From Archaeoglobaceae archaeon (GTDB taxonomy: Archaea > Halobacteriota > Archaeoglobi > Archaeoglobales > Archaeoglobaceae): a stretch of 64,000 nucleotides of DNA. A program made the position numbers and the translations under genes. Below the pieces are notes generated by a model. The model was not told the DNA's origin. It saw nothing but the letters and a program-made list of their open reading frames with translations, and searched no databases. The stretch spans positions 1 through 64,000 of the forward strand of contig JALWDS010000034.1 in the NCBI GenBank assembly GCA_027036775.1, read 5' to 3'. Numbering within the stretch: the first letter of the stretch is position 1; each line of letters begins with the position of its first letter. Of this stretch, positions 9,401 through 17,007 are shown in pieces.

Positions 9401-9731
9401 ACAATTTATACCTATCTTCAACTTTTGCCTCACTCGTTATATATCTAATAAGCTGTTCCTTTGCTCTCGCTATGTCTTTTCCAGTTGAAAGCTTACCGGG
9501 AGCCTTATACTCAATTATAACGTGACCATACAACGCATCAGCCCTACCACCCGAAATGAACGTGTACTCGTATCTTGTGGTGAAAGACTTTTTCAACTCT
9601 TCTTCAAGCTTCGAAATTACCTCGTTTTCTAATACTTCCGAAACCCAGATTCTCAACTCCTCCTCATTCTTAGCGGACTTAACCGCCTTCTTAATCTTCG
9701 TAAGAATCCTCTCAATATCTATCTGCAACAT
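6441..9731 (-). CDS. Single-chain type IIG-like restriction-modification enzyme
   Basis: A 1096-residue protein joining a nuclease and an adenine-specific DNA methyltransferase. The N-terminal domain has a PD-(D/E)XK pattern: D65, then E74-Y-K76 in VIIEYKAPGK. The helical linker leads to GEFYTP (about residue 365), SAM-binding motif I DPACGSGTF (about 409) and catalytic motif IV NPPW (about 601). These are hallmarks of gamma-class N6-adenine methylases of the Eco57I/MmeI kind. The C-terminal 450 residues would hold the target recognition domain. The start at ATG 9731 has a good GGAGGG site six bases upstream. No separate specificity or restriction gene is adjacent, consistent with a self-contained system. 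It is probably horizontally acquired. A BREX PglX-type role is less likely because a nuclease motif is present and no other BREX gene is nearby. Confidence 0.85.
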   Translation of the reverse strand: MLQIDIERILTKIKKAVKSAKNEEELRIWVSEVLENEVISKLEEELKKSFTTRYEYTFISGGRADALYGHVIIEYKAPGKLSTGKDIARAKEQLIRYITSEAKVEDRYKLFLGVIFSDRIALVRYDDKKKDWILRGPYEINRETIVKLIEAIRGLRRKKLTVEEILRDFGPDSDLTKFAVKTFYNKIVNARSSKTKILFEDWKRLFSQVCAYSPEKLKGLEKEYGLKDVDNTALLFAIHTYYALFMKLLAAEITYLFGTGKWLKSYVFEIEDAYMRGLEALKKTLEDLESGGIFKRILGITNFVEGDYFSWYLEGFDEDIAEVVAEIARRLDNYEPATPILEPEYAKDLLKRLYQHLVPRKVRHDLGEFYTPDWLAELVLDEVGWSVENFERIAKEKDDSTAPLQLRLLDPACGSGTFLVLAIKRLKEYAEEHYLREFLGEYIIKNIVGYDLNPLAVLAARTNYLLSIADLLSYTKLVEIPIYLADSLLLETRATLTGTSYVIRTSAGVFEIPKKVVDDGLLGELLTHIEDRLRLKYEPDDFVDYIRFKMGIEDESLLEDLKKLYSVFYRLEVEGKNRIWVSIIRNAFAPLLKGKFDYVVGNPPWINWESLPEDYRQRSKDLWDQYDLLKGKGKGMGKVKREIASLFVARSLDRFTKENGKLAFLIPFTVFKTQAGAGFREFLARGKPSNKVACRVLRIHDLVTLYPFEGAVNRTAMIVVGRDGKTEFPVPCIVWHNPRSKGIDTELSLEDVKAITRRFEMVFLPVEENKPDSPWMQITEKAYEGIKKVLGKSEYRAYAGVYTGLNQVYWIEILDETPQGLLIRNPRIPGQKKKVEVVETVVEKDLIYPLIRGRDVKKWFVEGDYGWIIVPHDPKTGEPIPENVMKIKYPKAFEYFFRFKDELEKRSIHKLWGKNNPFYSVYDIGAYTFYPYKVVWKEISGKISGKAEFHTCVLEPIGHPALGNRIVIPDHKLMMIPLNSKDEAYYVSAILNSSIISLTISAHAIETTIDPRVVEHIRIPKFDPNNPIHQKLSELSQKAHEIAKEIYEKKKDELKPGLQKIEGEIDKLVAQLYGITNEELKEIKNCLKILKEGEIG

Positions 9732-9825
9732 CTCTAACCCTCCATCCTATCAACTCTTTCTATAAGCTTTTTGATAACTCTTCAACATTCGCAACTTTGA
9801 ATAACTTAGTTCGATCTCGAAGGGT

Positions 9826-10587
9826 ATGCTCGGATTTCAACCTGCTATATACCAAAAGCCAAGGGACGCTTTCAAATTTGCAAAGGAACACGGATTCGAT
9901 CACGTGGAGTTTTTGATGGACAATCCACTTTACTCTCTTGAAAAACTGAGCCCGGCTGAAGTTTTGGAGATGAAGGAGTGCTACGAGGTGGATGTAATCT
10001 TACACGCCCCAGCGACTTCAACGAACTTCCTATCTGTGAGCGAGGTGATGAGAAAGGCAAGTTACGAGGAGCTACTGAGGGTTATGAGGTTTGCTGATAA
10101 GTGCGACGCGAAGCTTATAACCTTTCACGTTGGATGGAATCCCGGATTCATAACAGCAAAAGGTTTCGTATTTCCGAAGGAGCTTTACAGAGAACACAAC
10201 TACGAGGTTCTAACCAAGGAGATGTATAACTTCTTGAAGAGGGTTGATGCGGAAGTTTTGGCTATGGAGAACACGATTCCTTTGGACGAAACCCTGAGTA
10301 AGGCTGTCGAGTTTCTGATAGAGAACACGGAACTCAGTCTGACCTTCGACGTCGGTCACTACTTCTGCAAGGGCAATCACGACATATTTTTAAGGCACTT
10401 CGAAAGGGTTAGGAACGTTCACATTCACGACAACGATTTAAAGAGCGACCTCCATCTGGCCTTGGGTGAGGGTAAGGTCGATTTGAACGTCATACCTAAG
10501 GACTACAACGGTTATATGACCATAGAGTGCAGGGATGTTGAGGCCATACTCAAGTCGAAGGAGTTCGTCGAGAGGTGGAGGTCATGA
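9826..10587 (+). CDS. Sugar phosphate isomerase/epimerase-like TIM barrel protein
   Basis: A 253-residue protein of the AP-endonuclease-2/xylose-isomerase-like TIM barrel superfamily. Metal-ligand candidates follow the usual order: ILHAPA, TFHVGWN, AMENT, TFDVGHYF and VHIHDND, then a final TIECRD glutamate. The superfamily includes sugar isomerases and endonuclease IV; the exact substrate cannot be read from sequence. It starts at ATG 9826 after GAAGGG. It overlaps nadM by four bases (ATGA) and leads a three-gene unit with nadM and ogt. A DNA-repair role (endonuclease IV-like) is possible given ogt, but the length and motifs look more like the isomerase branch. Confidence 0.75.
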   Translation: MLGFQPAIYQKPRDAFKFAKEHGFDHVEFLMDNPLYSLEKLSPAEVLEMKECYEVDVILHAPATSTNFLSVSEVMRKASYEELLRVMRFADKCDAKLITFHVGWNPGFITAKGFVFPKELYREHNYEVLTKEMYNFLKRVDAEVLAMENTIPLDETLSKAVEFLIENTELSLTFDVGHYFCKGNHDIFLRHFERVRNVHIHDNDLKSDLHLALGEGKVDLNVIPKDYNGYMTIECRDVEAILKSKEFVERWRS

Positions 10588-11114
10588 GGGGTTTCTTCAT
10601 AGGAAGGTTTCAACCCTACCACTTGGGACATCACGAGATAGTTAAGGAGATCGTTTACGAGGTTGACGAGCTCGTAATTGGCATAGGAAGTGCTCAGGAA
10701 AGTCACACCCTTGAAAACCCATTTACAGCTGGAGAGAGGATTTTGATGGTTTACAGGGCTTTGGATGAGATAGACAAAGATTTAAGAAGGAGAGTTTACG
10801 TCATACCACTTGAAGACATATACAGAAACGCCCTATGGGTTTCTCACGTCGTTTCGATGGTTCCACCCTTTGACGTCGTATTTTCCAACAACCCGCTCGT
10901 AATCAGACTGTTTAAAGAAGCTGGATTCGAGGTCAGGAGGACGAAGCTATACAACAGAAGCTTTCTTCAGGGTAGAGAGATTAGGAAGTTAATGGTTGAA
11001 GGCGGAGATTGGGAGAGATACGTTCCAAATTCCGTCGCTGAAGTTATAAGAGAAGTCGGGGGTGTTGAAAGGATAAGGGAGATTGCGAGAAATGATAGAG
11101 TCGTTCAGCGTTAG
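10584..11114 (+). CDS. nadM: Nicotinamide-nucleotide adenylyltransferase
   Basis: NadM transfers AMP from ATP to nicotinamide mononucleotide, forming NAD+. The nucleotidyltransferase signature GRFQPYHLGHHEIV is at the N-terminus. The GIGSAQESHTLENPFTAGER segment is characteristic of the archaeal family, and a C-terminal R-x-x-x-x-G-R-E-I-R motif completes the active site. The frame opens at a GTG at 10575, but ATG 10584 (MRGFFIGRF) fits the family and forms the ATGA overlap with the upstream stop. Length of 176 residues is normal. It is in one transcript with the TIM-barrel gene and ogt. Confidence 0.93.
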   Translation: MRGFFIGRFQPYHLGHHEIVKEIVYEVDELVIGIGSAQESHTLENPFTAGERILMVYRALDEIDKDLRRRVYVIPLEDIYRNALWVSHVVSMVPPFDVVFSNNPLVIRLFKEAGFEVRRTKLYNRSFLQGREIRKLMVEGGDWERYVPNSVAEVIREVGGVERIREIARNDRVVQR

Positions 11115-11559
11115 GTGGAAGGTTTACGTAAACGTTTACGTTAAAGATGGAAGGGTTTTGAAGGTTGAGTTCTCTAACAGACCTACGAGAGATTGCATCA
11201 GTTCGGAAACTACCGAGAGATTGAGGCTGGATTTGATAGAATACTTTGAAGGATGTGAGGTGGATTTTAGGAAATACGAAGTTCTGATGAATTCGTCTGA
11301 ATTCGTTAGGTCCGTTCTGAACGTGGTTAGGGAAATTCCTTACGGGGTAGTTAAGACATACGGAGAGATTGCGAAGATGATGCGAACCTCTCCGAGGGCC
11401 GTAGGAAGGGCTCTGAAGCTGAATCCTTCACCCATAATAGTTCCGTGTCACAGAGTCGTTGGTGCCAACGGGATAGGGGGATTCAGTCGGGGCGTTTGGA
11501 TAAAGATGGAGCTCTTAAAACTCGAACTCAGAGGTAGGATAGGATCGTTGGGAGTATGA
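11092..11559 (+). CDS. ogt: Methylated-DNA--protein-cysteine methyltransferase
   Basis: This suicidal repair protein transfers alkyl groups from O6-alkylguanine to its own cysteine. The acceptor motif IIVPCHRVVGANG is intact near the C-terminus. The helix-turn-helix DNA-binding segment TYGEIAKMMRTSPRAVGRAL precedes it. ATG 11092 (MIESFSVRWK) is preferred over the TTG at 11083 and has GGGAG upstream. It overlaps the 3' end of nadM by 23 bases and, convergently, the TctA-like gene by 32 bases. About 155 residues, normal for the hyperthermophile family. Confidence 0.93.
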   Translation: MIESFSVRWKVYVNVYVKDGRVLKVEFSNRPTRDCISSETTERLRLDLIEYFEGCEVDFRKYEVLMNSSEFVRSVLNVVREIPYGVVKTYGEIAKMMRTSPRAVGRALKLNPSPIIVPCHRVVGANGIGGFSRGVWIKMELLKLELRGRIGSLGV

Positions 11560-12691
11560 GGGAACCCATACAGTTCACCCTTCTAACCCTGAAAAAGACC
11601 GTTAAGATGCCCACGAGGGTTGAGAGCGAGAAGATGAATAGACCGTAACCGCCGGTCAGCGTGTATATAAGAGCGACGTTGAATGATAGAACCAAAAAGG
11701 AGAGCTTTGAAGGCCTAATTCTCTCCGCAAACCTACCGAAAACGATTGCGAAAGCTATCGTCAACAGAACAGATATCAAAGCGACAATCAGTCCAATTTC
11801 AACAAGCTTCGTCGGATCGAAAACGGGGGTCAGTTCCTTGAATACGGATACCGCTCCACTCCTAACTTTACCGCTCGAGATGAAAACCGCAAAGCACAGA
11901 ATTGCGTTCGAAGTGTTTGCGGAACTCACAGCTGAGACTATCCTCTGGTTGTCTTTAAGATGGTTGGAAGATACGAGGCTCGCAACTCCAGAACTGACGC
12001 TCGGAAACGTAGAAACGAACGTTCCCGCAAAGACTCCAGAAATCAGGTCCCTTAACTTGGGATCGTGAAAAGACACCTCCTGCCTCTTCAAGTTACTGGA
12101 GGTAAATATAGAAGTCAACAGAATTGGAGACGCAAACAGACCCGTTAGAAGTGGAAGTAGCATTTCGTAGTTTCCGTAGCAGAGGTAACCGAGCAGACCG
12201 GAGAGAACGAAAACTGTTGAAGCCTGCAAAACCTTCCTAACCCTACCTTCAAGGAACTCCCTCTCAGTTCCAATCAAGTAAATAGACACACCGATCAAAA
12301 CGAAGGGAACGATTCTGTCCAAACCTCTCAAGTTCACGTTCAAAATCAGATAGAAGAGGGGGAGGGAGAGTAAAAATCCGCCCAAGCTTGAAAAGGCTGA
12401 GTTTATGCATGCTGAAATGCCCTTACCTTCAAGAGCGAGCTCGTGCATCGGTAGAATTCCTACCGCGGTATCTTCATCTGGAACGCCCAAGAATACGGTG
12501 GGAATAACATCCAAAAATGTGTGAACTATCGCGTTCGTAAAGACTATTATCGCAAGCTCTTCCCTGCTGAAGTATTTGGATAGGGTTGGTGAGAGGGATA
12601 GAATTAGGGTTGCGGAGGTGTTGCTGTGTATCCCGGGAGTTAACCCGGTCAGTATTCCGAGCAAAATCCCCAAAGCCAAAGCTTTGATCAC
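11528..12691 (-). CDS. TctA-like (DUF112) membrane transporter
   Basis: An integral membrane protein of roughly 10 helices. The motif LTGLTPGIHSNTSATLIL and the loop FLGVPDEDTAVGILPMHELALEGKG match the TctA/DUF112 family, whose bacterial members are the large permease of tripartite tricarboxylate transporters. No TctB or TctC gene is adjacent, as is usual for archaeal members, so the substrate is unknown. The frame can be extended to a TTG at 12748, but this runs into the divergent HTH gene start and a TATA box. GTG 12691, at the beginning of the first helix, is the better start. The 3' end overlaps ogt convergently by 32 bases. Confidence 0.75.
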   Translation of the reverse strand: MIKALALGILLGILTGLTPGIHSNTSATLILSLSPTLSKYFSREELAIIVFTNAIVHTFLDVIPTVFLGVPDEDTAVGILPMHELALEGKGISACINSAFSSLGGFLLSLPLFYLILNVNLRGLDRIVPFVLIGVSIYLIGTEREFLEGRVRKVLQASTVFVLSGLLGYLCYGNYEMLLPLLTGLFASPILLTSIFTSSNLKRQEVSFHDPKLRDLISGVFAGTFVSTFPSVSSGVASLVSSNHLKDNQRIVSAVSSANTSNAILCFAVFISSGKVRSGAVSVFKELTPVFDPTKLVEIGLIVALISVLLTIAFAIVFGRFAERIRPSKLSFLVLSFNVALIYTLTGGYGLFIFSLSTLVGILTVFFRVRRVNCMGSLILPTILSYL

Positions 12692-12709
12692 GAGTTTTTC
12701 AAAAGAAAG

Positions 12710-12720
12710 CTTATATATAA
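12710..12720 (+). promoter_or_regulatory. TATA box for the HTH regulator gene
   Basis: The AT-rich run CTTATATATAAC lies 24-33 bases before ATG 12743, the archaeal distance for a leaderless transcript. It sits inside the N-terminal extension of the divergent TctA frame, which argues that extension is not translated. The core is nearly palindromic and could serve both directions. Confidence 0.6.
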
Positions 12721-12742
12721 CTTTTGACCTACCCAATTTAAG

Positions 12743-13672
12743 ATGCAATCCGCAATAGTGGAGAGCGTGTTGAGGATACTCTCCAAGGCGGGATACGTCG
12801 TAACGGATTTGGTCGAAACAAAGCCGAGATGTTTCGATATAGTTGCGAGGAAGGATGACGTTATCCTCCTTTTGAAGGTACTCTACAATGTGGACTCCCT
12901 AAAGCCCGAAATGGCGAGGGAGATGAAGGTCATAGCAAAACTGTTGAAGGCGAGTCCGATAGTTGTTGGTGAAAAGTTCAGAAACGACTACCTTGAGAGG
13001 GGTGTTGTTTACAACAGACACGGATTACCGGTTATAAACACCGCCACTTTTTACGACTTCGTTGTTGAGGGTATATGTCCTATTGTCTATTCCGCCCCCG
13101 GGGGATACTACGTAAAGATAGACGGTGAAAAGTTGAGGGAGATGAGGGAGAAGCTCGGATTATCTGTCGGTGAGCTCGCAAACATGTTGGGGGTTTCGAG
13201 GAGGACTGTTAAGAAGTATGAGGAGAACGTCGATACGAGCGTGGAAACCGCCCTGAAACTTGAGGAGATATTCGGTAGCGATGTCATTAAGGCGATAGAC
13301 CTTCTGAACTTCGTTCAGGGTGAGGACTACAACGTGAAGTGCGAGTTCGCTGGAAGAGAGAGGGAAATTGTCGAGCGTCTCGAATGCATAGGTGTGAAGA
13401 TATACCCCATAAAACACGCCCCGTTCGATGTCGTGTCCCAAGCCGAGAACGAGAACATTTTGACGGGAGTTAAGCAGGTTAGGGAGATTGACAGGAGGGC
13501 TACGATACTGGGAAGGGTTTCTAAGGTCTTAGAAACGAAGGCCGTTTACATAGTGGATAGGAAGGTTAAAAAGGATGTGAACAGCGTTGCCTTCGTAATG
13601 AAAGACGAGTTACAGTGCTTGAGTTCGGCAAAGGACTTCATAAGCCTGTTGAAAGAGAAAATAGAGAGCTAA
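12743..13672 (+). CDS. Archaeal HTH-type transcriptional regulator (XRE-like)
   Basis: A 309-residue protein of the conserved archaeal family of putative HTH regulators. The N-terminal ~110 residues look like a restriction-endonuclease-fold domain (RCFDIVARKDDVILLLKVL). A Cro/XRE helix-turn-helix follows at about residues 130-185 (MREKLGLSVGELANMLGVSRRTVKKYEE). The C-terminal ~110 residues form a second alpha/beta domain, possibly a sensor. The nuclease-like site lacks an obvious complete catalytic set. It is transcribed from its own TATA box as a probable leaderless message, divergently from the TctA-like gene, which it might regulate. Its target is unknown. Confidence 0.8.
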   Translation: MQSAIVESVLRILSKAGYVVTDLVETKPRCFDIVARKDDVILLLKVLYNVDSLKPEMAREMKVIAKLLKASPIVVGEKFRNDYLERGVVYNRHGLPVINTATFYDFVVEGICPIVYSAPGGYYVKIDGEKLREMREKLGLSVGELANMLGVSRRTVKKYEENVDTSVETALKLEEIFGSDVIKAIDLLNFVQGEDYNVKCEFAGREREIVERLECIGVKIYPIKHAPFDVVSQAENENILTGVKQVREIDRRATILGRVSKVLETKAVYIVDRKVKKDVNSVAFVMKDELQCLSSAKDFISLLKEKIES

Positions 13673-13717
13673 TCCGAACTCTCTTTTCGATTTACCTACT
13701 TCTGGATTTATTTCCTT

Positions 13718-13790
13718 TAAATATATATCGATCATAAGCGAAACCTTTATATAGACCTACTATTTCAGTGATTTTGGGGGGTGGTGAGGG
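13718..13790 (+). promoter_or_regulatory. Thermosome promoter and ribosome binding site
   Basis: Two TATA-like runs lie upstream of the chaperonin gene: TTTAAATATATATCG near 13718-13732 and CTTTATATAG near 13745-13754. The downstream one is about 40 bases before ATG 13791, implying a short leader. The leader carries a strong purine-rich ribosome site GGGGGGTGGTGAGGG. Two alternative TATA boxes could permit separate basal and heat-induced initiation, but this is inference. Confidence 0.6.
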
Positions 13791-15431
13791 ATGGCGACGT
13801 TGCAGGGAGTTCCGGTTTTGATACTGAAGGAGGGGACGCAGAGAACGACTGGTAGGGATGCGTTGAGGATGAACATAACCGCTGCAAAGGTTATAGCTGA
13901 AGCGGTGAGAACAACTTTGGGTCCAAGGGGAATGGACAAGATGCTCGTCGACAGCTTGGGTGATATAACTATCACTAACGACGGCGTAACCATTCTAAAG
14001 GAGATGGACGTTGAACACCCAGCAGCTAAGATGATCGTTGAGGTTGCGAAAACTCAGGAGAACGAAGTGGGCGATGGAACGACTACTGCAGTTGTCTTGG
14101 CCGGTGAGCTACTGAGAAGGGCCGAAGAGCTCTTAGACCAAGACGTCCACCCAACCATAATCGCTAAGGGTTACAGACTGGCGAGCGAGAAGGCTCTGCA
14201 GATTTTGGATGAGATAGCCATAAACGTCGATCCAAACGATGAGGAAACCTTGAGGAAGATCGCCTCCACCGCAATAACAGGTAAGCACGCGGAATACGCC
14301 ATAGAGCACCTCTCAAAGATAGTGGTAGACGCGGTTAAGAAGGTCACCGAAAAGGTGGGAGACGGATACAGGGTTTACGACGACGACATAAAGATAGAGA
14401 AGAAGCACGGTGGGGCGGTTGAGGACACCATGCTTGTGGATGGAGTCGTGCTCGACAAGGAGGTCGTCCATCCAGCTATGCCCAAGAGGATCAAGAACGC
14501 CAAGATTGCGGTTATAAAGGCATCCCTCGAAGTTAAAGAGACCGAAACGGATGCTGAGATAAACATAACGGACCCGGACATGTTGCAGAAGTTCATAGAG
14601 CAGGAAGAGAAGATGATAAAGGAGATGGTGGACAGGATAGTTCAGGCAGGTGCGAATGTGGTGTTCTGCCAGAAGGGAATAGACGACTTGGCACAATACT
14701 ACTTGGCCAAAGCTGGTGTCTTAGCTGTAAGAAGGGTAAAGAAGAGCGACATAGAGAAGTTGGCCAAGGCTACTGGAGCTAAGATAATAACGGACCTGAG
14801 GGACATAAAGCCTGAGGACTTGGGTGAAGCTGAGCTCGTTGAAGAGAGGAAGGTCGGAGAGGACAAGATGGTCTTCGTAACGGGTTGCAAGAACCCAAGA
14901 GCGGTCACAATACTCGTCAGAGGCGGAACTGAGCACATAGTTGACGAGATTGCGAGGGGTATAGAGGATGCCGTAAAAGCAGTGGCATGTGCGATCGAAG
15001 ACGGGAAGGTAGTGGCGGGAGGAGGTGCTCCAGAAATAGAACTGAGCCTGAGGATAAAGGACTGGGCGCCGTCGCTTGGAGGGAGGGAGCAGTTGGCAGC
15101 TGAAGCGTTTGCACAGGCTCTCGAGATAATTCCAAGGACTCTGGCAGAGAACGCGGGATTGGATCCAATAGACATCTTAGTAGAACTCAGAAAGGCCCAC
15201 GAAGAGGGCAAGGTTACTTACGGTGTGGACGTCTTCGAGGGCAAAGTTACTGACATGAAGGAAAAGGGAGTCCTCGAACCCATAAGGGTCAAAAAGCAGG
15301 CTATAACGAGTGCAACAGAGGTTGCCATAATGATACTCAGAATAGACGACGTAATCGCTGCCAAGGGTCTCGAGAAGGAGAAGAGCGAAACAGAGACTGG
15401 AAAGGAAGAGGAAGAAAGCGAAAGCGACTAA
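13791..15431 (+). CDS. Thermosome (group II chaperonin) subunit
   Basis: The thermosome is the ATP-driven protein-folding ring of archaea. The apical, intermediate and equatorial domains are all present in a full-length 546-residue chain. The signature [30 protein letters not shown] is followed by the ATP-binding [17 protein letters not shown]. The C-terminus is an acidic tail ([17 protein letters not shown]) without the Gly-Gly-Met repeat of many thermosomes. It has its own promoter and strong ribosome site, as expected for a highly expressed heat-shock protein. Only one subunit gene is in the window; others may lie elsewhere. Its stop codon shares bases with the convergent Mth938-like gene (CTAA). 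Confidence 0.96.
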   Translation: MATLQGVPVLILKEGTQRTTGRDALRMNITAAKVIAEAVRTTLGPRGMDKMLVDSLGDITITNDGVTILKEMDVEHPAAKMIVEVAKTQENEVGDGTTTAVVLAGELLRRAEELLDQDVHPTIIAKGYRLASEKALQILDEIAINVDPNDEETLRKIASTAITGKHAEYAIEHLSKIVVDAVKKVTEKVGDGYRVYDDDIKIEKKHGGAVEDTMLVDGVVLDKEVVHPAMPKRIKNAKIAVIKASLEVKETETDAEINITDPDMLQKFIEQEEKMIKEMVDRIVQAGANVVFCQKGIDDLAQYYLAKAGVLAVRRVKKSDIEKLAKATGAKIITDLRDIKPEDLGEAELVEERKVGEDKMVFVTGCKNPRAVTILVRGGTEHIVDEIARGIEDAVKAVACAIEDGKVVAGGGAPEIELSLRIKDWAPSLGGREQLAAEAFAQALEIIPRTLAENAGLDPIDILVELRKAHEEGKVTYGVDVFEGKVTDMKEKGVLEPIRVKKQAITSATEVAIMILRIDDVIAAKGLEKEKSETETGKEEEESESD

Positions 15432-15769
15432 CAAGTTAGGTGAATAGCCAAAGCAACTTTTTTTCCTTCTTTCAAAAGTTTGTTGTAAATTTCAACAGCT
15501 CTTTTCGAGTCTTCGCACACGACCTCTATCCCCCTCTCCTTCAACTTCTCCACAACGTCTTCGTCAACCTTCACAACGCCGTAGTAACCCGTTCCTATCA
15601 CCACAATATCTGGCTTTAGTTCGAATAAATCCTCTACGTCCTCCAACTGAACTCTATGGCCTTCCTTCCTCCACCACTTCTTCACAAAATCTCCGTAAAC
15701 TATGACGTCGTGCCTGAACTCTCGGCCGTCAAGCCTTATAACACCGAAGCCGTAGTGCTCCACCTTCAT
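15428..15769 (-). CDS. Mth938-like (DUF498) domain protein
   Basis: About 113 residues matching the Mth938/Xcc1710 family. Typical features are [23 protein letters not shown], the central [14 protein letters not shown] and the C-terminal [14 protein letters not shown]. The family has a compact alpha/beta fold and no established biochemical function; the human homologue NDUFAF3 acts in complex I assembly. The frame opens upstream at 15796, but ATG 15769 (MKVEHYGFG) fits the family N-terminus. It shares a CTAA stop overlap with the thermosome gene and lies divergent from cetZ, with AT-rich promoter sequence (CATATACCTT near 15793) between. Confidence 0.85.
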   Translation of the reverse strand: MKVEHYGFGVIRLDGREFRHDVIVYGDFVKKWWRKEGHRVQLEDVEDLFELKPDIVVIGTGYYGVVKVDEDVVEKLKERGIEVVCEDSKRAVEIYNKLLKEGKKVALAIHLTC

Positions 15770-15842
15770 GTTAATACAGTTCAACAAAAATATCATATAC
15801 CTTTTGGGAAAGGCTTAACTAAAACGATCGGACGGTGATCGC

Positions 15843-16997
15843 ATGAGGTTCTTCATAATAGGCTTCGGTCAGGCGGGGGGAAAGATACTCGATCTCTTCC
15901 TGGGTAGAGAGAAGGAGGCGGGATCAAACATCAAGATCAAACCGTTAGCCGTCAACACCGCAAGAACGGATTTGATGGGTTTGAGATACGTTCCAAAGGA
16001 ATGCAGACTTTTAATAGGTCAGACTGTAGTGAAGGGTCACGGCGTCGGAACGGACAACAAGCTCGGTGCTAAGATAGCTCAGGATGAAATAGACACGATA
16101 CTCAACGCAATAGATAAGATGGGAACTCACGACATAGATGCGTTCTTAATAATAGCAGGTTTGGGTGGCGGAACGGGAAGTGGGGGTTCACCCGTTTTAG
16201 CCAAATACCTATCCGAAACTTACTCGGAACCCGTTTACGCTGTAGGCGTTCTACCAGCTCCAGAGGAGGGAAAGCTATACTCCTTGAACGCTGCGAGAAG
16301 CATGATCTCACTTCTGAAGTTCGTTGACAACCTCATACTTGTTGACAACGGTGCTTGGAAGTTCGAGGGTATGAGCTTGAGGGAGAGCTTTGCAAAGATA
16401 AACGAGGAGATAGTGAAGAGGTTGGCTTTGCTTGCAAGGGCAGGAGAACCTTCCGAGATGGTTGGAGAGATGGTTGTAGACAGCAGTGAAGTCATAAACA
16501 CCCTGAGGGGAGGGGGAATCTCGTCTATCGGATACGCGACAACTCTCGTCGAGGAGAAAAAGAAGGGCTTTTCTCTCTTCCGCAGGAAAGAGGAGGAAGA
16601 GTTTGCAGAGAACGACAAAGCGACAAAGATTGCTTCTCTCGTTAGAAGAGCTGCTCTCGGTAGATTAACGATCCCTTGCAACGTTAGGAGTGCTGAAAGG
16701 GCTTTGATCTTGGTTGCTGGACCTCCGGAGCATTTGGATAGAAAGGGATTGGAGAAGGCCAAACTGTGGCTTGAGGAAACCATTGCGGGAGTTGAGGTTA
16801 GGGCTGGAGATTATCCGACGAGGAGGACCAAACACATCGCAGCTTTGGTGGTTTTAGCAAACGTAACGGACGTTCCGAGGGTCAAGCAGTTGCAGAGGTT
16901 GGCGAGCGAGGCTAAGGAGGAGATAGAGAGTGTCGAAAAGGAGAGGATTGAAAAGACGTTGGAGATATTCGACGAGGACATAGAGCCTTTGATATAG
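15843..16997 (+). CDS. cetZ: CetZ-like tubulin/FtsZ superfamily GTPase
   Basis: A 384-residue GTPase of the tubulin/FtsZ superfamily. The N-terminus has FIIGFGQAGGKILDLFL in place of the bacterial FtsZ G-box. The tubulin signature GLGGGTGSGGSPVLAKYL is intact at about residues 100-117. VNTARTDLMGL (T3-type region) and the GVLPAPEEGKLYSLNA segment match archaeal CetZ/FtsZ3 proteins better than FtsZ1/2. CetZ proteins control cell shape in haloarchaea; their role in thermophiles is not settled. It has a GGTGATC ribosome site before ATG 15843. It is followed two bases after its stop by the frame of a coiled-coil membrane protein and then ubiX, probably one transcript. Confidence 0.88.
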   Translation: MRFFIIGFGQAGGKILDLFLGREKEAGSNIKIKPLAVNTARTDLMGLRYVPKECRLLIGQTVVKGHGVGTDNKLGAKIAQDEIDTILNAIDKMGTHDIDAFLIIAGLGGGTGSGGSPVLAKYLSETYSEPVYAVGVLPAPEEGKLYSLNAARSMISLLKFVDNLILVDNGAWKFEGMSLRESFAKINEEIVKRLALLARAGEPSEMVGEMVVDSSEVINTLRGGGISSIGYATTLVEEKKKGFSLFRRKEEEEFAENDKATKIASLVRRAALGRLTIPCNVRSAERALILVAGPPEHLDRKGLEKAKLWLEETIAGVEVRAGDYPTRRTKHIAALVVLANVTDVPRVKQLQRLASEAKEEIESVEKERIEKTLEIFDEDIEPLI

Positions 16998-17007
16998 GGT
17001 GTTGGAA

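Noticed and set aside
12692-12748. TTG start of the TctA-like gene at 12748
   Set aside because: It would overlap the TATA box and start codon of the divergent HTH gene; the added residues are not hydrophobic and lack a ribosome site.
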